Of a stretch of DNA of 64,000 nucleotides, positions 57,586 through 64,000 are shown one piece after another (within the stretch, counting starts at the first letter, position 1; every line of letters begins with the position of its first letter). The stretch is from JBJXFE01 sp046153875 (lineage in GTDB: Bacteria; Planctomycetota; Phycisphaerae; Phycisphaerales; UBA1924). The DNA lies in NCBI GenBank assembly GCA_046153875.1, contig JBJXFE010000041.1, positions 62,001 to 126,000 of the forward strand, written 5' to 3'. A program made the translations under genes and the position numbers. Below the pieces are notes generated by a model. That model was given only the letters and a program-made list of their open reading frames with translations. It did not search any database and was not told where the DNA came from.

Positions 57586-58923
57586 TCAATCGTGGCGCAG
57601 GGCGACGATCGGGTCCTGCCCGGCCGCCTTGCGCGCGGGATAGAGCCCGAAGATCAGCCCCGTCGCCGCGGCCACTCCGAACGCCAGCACGATCGACCAC
57701 AGCGTGATCTCGGTCGGCAACTGCGAGTCCGCCGAGAAGAAACGTCCGACGAACGGCGCGCGGGGCAGCAGGGGAACGGCCCACTCCAGCGTCCAACTGA
57801 ACGTCAGGCCCAGCCCGACGCCCGCGAACCCGCCCAGAGCCGTCAGCACGCCCGTCTCGACGAGGAACTGCCAGATGATGTGCCGGCGCGTCGCGCCCAG
57901 CGCCCGCCGGATGCCGATCTCGCGCGTCCGCTCGGTCACCGTCGCGAGCATGATGTTCATGATGCCGATCCCGCCGACGAGCAGCGAGATGCCCGCGATC
58001 GCCCCGAGCACCAGGTTCCACGTCATCGCGCTCCGACGCGCCTGGGCGAGCAGCTCGTAGGGCACGATCATGGTCCAGTCGCGCGGCGCATTCTGCCGGC
58101 GGGCGTCCATGATCCGCTCCAGCCGCGACGCGTCCATCAGCACCCGATCGCGCGTCGGCAGGCTCAGGTACACCTCGGAGATCTGCACGTCCTCGGCCGT
58201 GAACGACCCGGCCACCCGCCGGAAGACCGCGTCGCTGAACACCGCCCGCGCGGTCGCGATCGGGATGTGGACGTCCTTGTTCAGGTCGCGCCCCACCAGG
58301 GCCGCCCCGGCGCCCCCCGAGAGCCCCACCGGCTCGAGCAGGCCCACCACCGTGAACGCCTTGTCGTCGATGCGGAACGTCTGCCCGAGCGGGTTGTCCC
58401 ACGGGAACAGCTCGCGGGCGACCTGCTGCCCGATCACCGCCACCAGCGCCCGCTGCTCGACGTCCTCCTGCGTCAGGTACCGTCCGCCGGAACGCACACG
58501 CAGATTGGCCACGAGCGCCAGGGCCGGCGTCGTCCCGTACGCCTGGCTGATCTGCCGGCGGTTCTCGCGCAGGAGCTGCGACCCCACCGCCTTGAGCGGC
58601 ACGATCGCCTCGGCGTCGGGGAAGTTCTCCTCGATCACCGCCAGGTCGTCGCGCGTCACGCCGAACTTCGTCAGGATCGAGCGCCCCTGCCCGCCCTGCT
58701 GCTGCGTGCTCTCGGGCGGTTTCTGGGAGCGCAGGATGATGTTCCGCGCCCCGAGCTGCTCGATCTGCCGCAGCGCCTCGCGTTTGGACCCCTCGCCCAG
58801 GCTCACCATCGTGATGACCGCCGCCACGCCGAGGATGATCCCCAGCGCCGTCAGGAACGAGCGCAGCAGATGCAGCCGAAGGTTCGTCAGGCCGAGCTTG
58901 ATGGTTTCGAGAAGGAACGTCAT
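57586..58923 (-). CDS. MacB/FtsX-type ABC transporter permease
   Basis: 445 aa. One N-terminal membrane helix (RSFLTALGIILGVAAVITM, about 21-39), a large periplasmic MacB_PCD-like domain (about 45-270) and three C-terminal helices with the FtsX signature GGIGIMNIMLATVTERTREIGIRRALGA. Such permeases are mechanotransmission subunits of MacB-like efflux or lipoprotein systems. No ATPase or adaptor gene is adjacent, so the partner must be encoded elsewhere. The start at 58923 lacks a Shine-Dalgarno. Next upstream gene is divergent. Confidence 0.9.
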   Translation of the reverse strand: MTFLLETIKLGLTNLRLHLLRSFLTALGIILGVAAVITMVSLGEGSKREALRQIEQLGARNIILRSQKPPESTQQQGGQGRSILTKFGVTRDDLAVIEENFPDAEAIVPLKAVGSQLLRENRRQISQAYGTTPALALVANLRVRSGGRYLTQEDVEQRALVAVIGQQVARELFPWDNPLGQTFRIDDKAFTVVGLLEPVGLSGGAGAALVGRDLNKDVHIPIATARAVFSDAVFRRVAGSFTAEDVQISEVYLSLPTRDRVLMDASRLERIMDARRQNAPRDWTMIVPYELLAQARRSAMTWNLVLGAIAGISLLVGGIGIMNIMLATVTERTREIGIRRALGATRRHIIWQFLVETGVLTALGGFAGVGLGLTFSWTLEWAVPLLPRAPFVGRFFSADSQLPTEITLWSIVLAFGVAAATGLIFGLYPARKAAGQDPIVALRHD

Positions 58924-59039
58924 GGAGTCGTCGTGCGCGCTCGCCTCCGGGCCGCCGCCGTTCCCGTGCCGCGCTCACACGATCGACGGGAACTGCCGAT
59001 ACTGTTCCGCTCGAATGGTATTCGGGAGGTCCGCCCGCC

Positions 59040-59351
59040 GTGGCCCGATCCGTCTCGCCAACCCCGCCCGCCGTGGACGTGCGCACCGAGGAGGAAACTC
59101 CGCGCGGCTGGGCCTACGGCATCACGGTCTCACGCCCCGGCGGCGCCGACAGCGAGCACGCCGTGACACTCTCGTGGGCGGACCACGAGCACTGGTGCGG
59201 CGGGGCGCTCCCGCCGTCAAAGGTTGTCGAATCTGTGATGCGATTCCTGCTGGAGCGTGAGGGGGAGAGGGCGATCCCCGCGCGGTTCGACGCGGCCACC
59301 GCCCGCCGGTGGTTCCCCGACCTGGACCGTGAAATCGGTCACCCGCAGTGA
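59040..59351 (+). CDS. Small hypothetical protein
   Basis: 103 aa, GTG start, GGGAGG about 12 nt upstream. Hydrophilic, no membrane segment or cysteine motif; contains a central GWAYGITVSRPGGA beta-like stretch and a C-terminal helix RFLLEREGERAIPARFDAATA. No known family. Its 3' end faces the converging membrane protein gene 19 bp away. Confidence 0.6.
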   Translation: MARSVSPTPPAVDVRTEEETPRGWAYGITVSRPGGADSEHAVTLSWADHEHWCGGALPPSKVVESVMRFLLEREGERAIPARFDAATARRWFPDLDREIGHPQ

Positions 59352-59370
59352 GGGCCGCCGGTGCGGGGCC

Positions 59371-59943
59371 TCATGGCAGCGTCGGCGCGCCCGGCCACAG
59401 CCACGCGAACGTCCCCGCCGTCAGCAGCGCGTAGATCACGCCGTCGATGAGCCGCCCCGGGAGTTGCGCCCACGGCTGCCCGTGCCAGATGCACAGTGGC
59501 AGCGAGTACCCGCCGTACGCCAGGAACGCGGCCGTCCCCACGATGCGGAATACCCGCAGGTAGTCCGCCGCCGGGCCCAGCCCCGCGTGCGACGCGATGT
59601 ACGCGACGAAGACGCCGACCAGCATCAGGTGGAGCATCCACGCACCGAGCATCTTGCCGATGTCGGGCGCCGAGCCCCGGACGATGAGTTGCGCCCACGG
59701 GCCGGTCTTCTGCCGCTCGATGAAGACCGGGTCCTTCTCCTTGCCGTGGCACCACGGGACGAAGTACACGCCCGGCGCGAAGGTCGCGCTCTTGAGCATG
59801 CCCAGAATGGCGTCCTCCTTGTCCCCGGGGTCCTTGTAGTCGTGCTTGTGCAGGGGCGTGAACATCCAAATGATCGAGCTGGCCACGAACACGAGCACGG
59901 CGCTGAGCAGGATCGGCAACCACAGCTCCACGAGAGAGACCAT
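59371..59943 (-). CDS. Small integral membrane protein of unknown function
   Basis: 190 aa. Predicted membrane helices at about 5-28, 95-115, 130-150 and 165-185. The loop after helix 1 is polar and contains MFTPLHKHDYKDPGDKEDA, then a conserved-looking VYFVPWCHGKEKDP. No family identified. The ATG at 59943 has an excellent AAGGAG 8 nt upstream; an earlier ATG at 59976 has none. Standing between a convergent small gene and uvrA, it appears monocistronic. Confidence 0.75.
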   Translation of the reverse strand: MVSLVELWLPILLSAVLVFVASSIIWMFTPLHKHDYKDPGDKEDAILGMLKSATFAPGVYFVPWCHGKEKDPVFIERQKTGPWAQLIVRGSAPDIGKMLGAWMLHLMLVGVFVAYIASHAGLGPAADYLRVFRIVGTAAFLAYGGYSLPLCIWHGQPWAQLPGRLIDGVIYALLTAGTFAWLWPGAPTLP

Positions 59944-60147
59944 CGCGACGCTCCTTTTCACGCCCCGCGGCCGCACCCACGCGAGAGCGGCGGTTCGACG
60001 GGCACGTCGGCTTCGATCACGGAGCCGATCGGCCTGTCACGGTGGATAGCAGAACAGCCCCCGGCGGGCGTGTCAAATCGGCGTCATCGTGCGGACGTGA
60101 CCCGCGGAGGGTGTACCCCACGATGCGACCGCTCGAAGTTGTGCCGC

Positions 60148-63414
<3,267 letters not shown>

Positions 63415-63513
63415 CGTCTCCTCCATGAGCCACGCCCGGCATGAGCCACTCCCGGATCGTAGGGGCGGCTCGCCGCTCCCCCCCGGCCCGGCTCGCGGAA
63501 GGCTGTCCGTCCG

Positions 63514-64000
63514 TCACTCGTCCGCGGGGAGCTCCGCGAGCATCGCGAGCATCTGCCGCGCACGGACCGGGAACGTGCCGACCTCGAGCAGCCGCCGCCG
63601 GCACCGGTCCACGTGCTCCTGGAACTCGCCGATCCGCCCGAGCAGTTCGAGCAGGTGCCCGCCCGGATCGTCCGGGTTCAGCGCGATCACGGGGTCGAAC
63701 CCGAACAGCTCGCGCAGCTCGTCCGGGCACTCCCCGACCGTCAGGCACCCCGACCCGATCGACTCGAAGTACCGCAACGTGACGGTCCGCACGCCGCCGG
63801 CTTCGTCCGGGTGCGTCGTCGCCTTCGGAAAGCAGAGCATGACCGCCGTGTCGGCCAGGCCGCGGTACAGCCCGTCCGTCCCGTCGAAGATCGGCGTGCG
63901 CACGCCGTTCAACGCGAACTTGTGCGTCCGCCGCGCCGACGCGAGCGGCTCACGGATGCGCCGGTGCAGCGCCTCGTGCTTGCGCCCGAGCTCCAGCACG
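63514..64000 (-). CDS. Glycosyltransferase, CgeB-like C-terminal part (truncated by window)
   Basis: At least 161 residues; the frame runs off the end of the window and the GTG at 63999 is probably internal. The segment VRTVTLRYFESIGSGCLTVGECPDELRELFG resembles the donor-binding region of CgeB/GT4-like glycosyltransferases (T-R-x-F-E-x-x-x-x-G-x-x). The last 40 residues are helical. Both the N-terminal domain and substrate are unknown. It is followed, on the same strand, by uvrA after 100 bp. Confidence 0.65.
   Translation of the reverse strand, partial: VLELGRKHEALHRRIREPLASARRTHKFALNGVRTPIFDGTDGLYRGLADTAVMLCFPKATTHPDEAGGVRTVTLRYFESIGSGCLTVGECPDELRELFGFDPVIALNPDDPGGHLLELLGRIGEFQEHVDRCRRRLLEVGTFPVRARQMLAMLAELPADE

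Overview
This is a contiguous, gene-dense, very GC-rich bacterial chromosome segment, most likely from a Planctomycetota of the class Phycisphaerae. Three things support that. Exported proteins carry an N-terminal LEPR/LEQR motif (LEPRALLFAG in the cyclophilin, LEQRSLLSA in the RTX-like protein). A secreted FG-GAP protein ends in two cysteine-bearing GC-type dockerin-like repeats. GTG starts are frequent, with long Ala/Pro-rich linkers. The assignment is an inference; there is no rRNA in the window. I find no CRISPR array, phage, transposase gene or plasmid function. Two tRNA genes (His, Arg) are present and neither encodes CCA.

Layout. 0-8.6 kb (mostly minus): FkbM methyltransferase, FG-GAP/dockerin secreted protein, glycine C-acetyltransferase, Cys-rich small protein, ABC exporter, exported cyclophilin. 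8.7-13 kb: double-GT2 glycosyltransferase, YkgJ-type Cys-cluster protein, and a DUF486-type membrane protein followed by two zinc-ribbon membrane paralogues. 13-21 kb: RND adaptor and pump operon, HtrA protease, queE/queC for 7-deazaguanine synthesis. 21-30 kb: zinc-ribbon membrane protein, TrmB, PrkA kinase, a small-ORF/nucleotidyltransferase pair, a Y-family polymerase, PEP carboxykinase, tRNA-His, a PilZ-receiver fusion. 30-43.6 kb: gyrB with a structured leader, SAM methyltransferase, L,D-transpeptidase, 5-formyl-THF cyclo-ligase, a 1505-aa AsmA-like protein, M42-like peptidase and a lipoprotein-like hydrolase. 43.6-55.2 kb: DEAD-box helicase, GH57 enzyme, tail-fibre-like secreted protein, fumarylacetoacetase, tRNA-Arg, ychF, plsC, rarA, Ser/Thr kinase. 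55.2-64 kb: infC with an ATC start, RTX-like protein, MacB-type permease, two small hypotheticals, uvrA, and a truncated glycosyltransferase at the window edge. No gene-free stretch exceeds 300 bases. The largest are 45208-45499 (GH57/helicase promoter region with a heptamer repeat) and 55186-55480 (infC leader).

Most genes are housekeeping or envelope functions. The unusual content is in the DNA itself. First, several unrelated repeat families are inserted in frame into conserved genes (octamer inverted repeats in rarA and uvrA, heptamers in queC and trmB, a palindrome in the GH57 gene). Second, a TANNNT -10-like hexamer recurs 5-8 nt before start codons, which predicts many leaderless mRNAs. 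Third, there are structured leaders before gyrB and infC, and infC uses a rare ATC start.

Start codons were chosen from homology limits, Shine-Dalgarno sequences and TANNNT spacing. All functional calls are by eye from motif recognition, without database searches.
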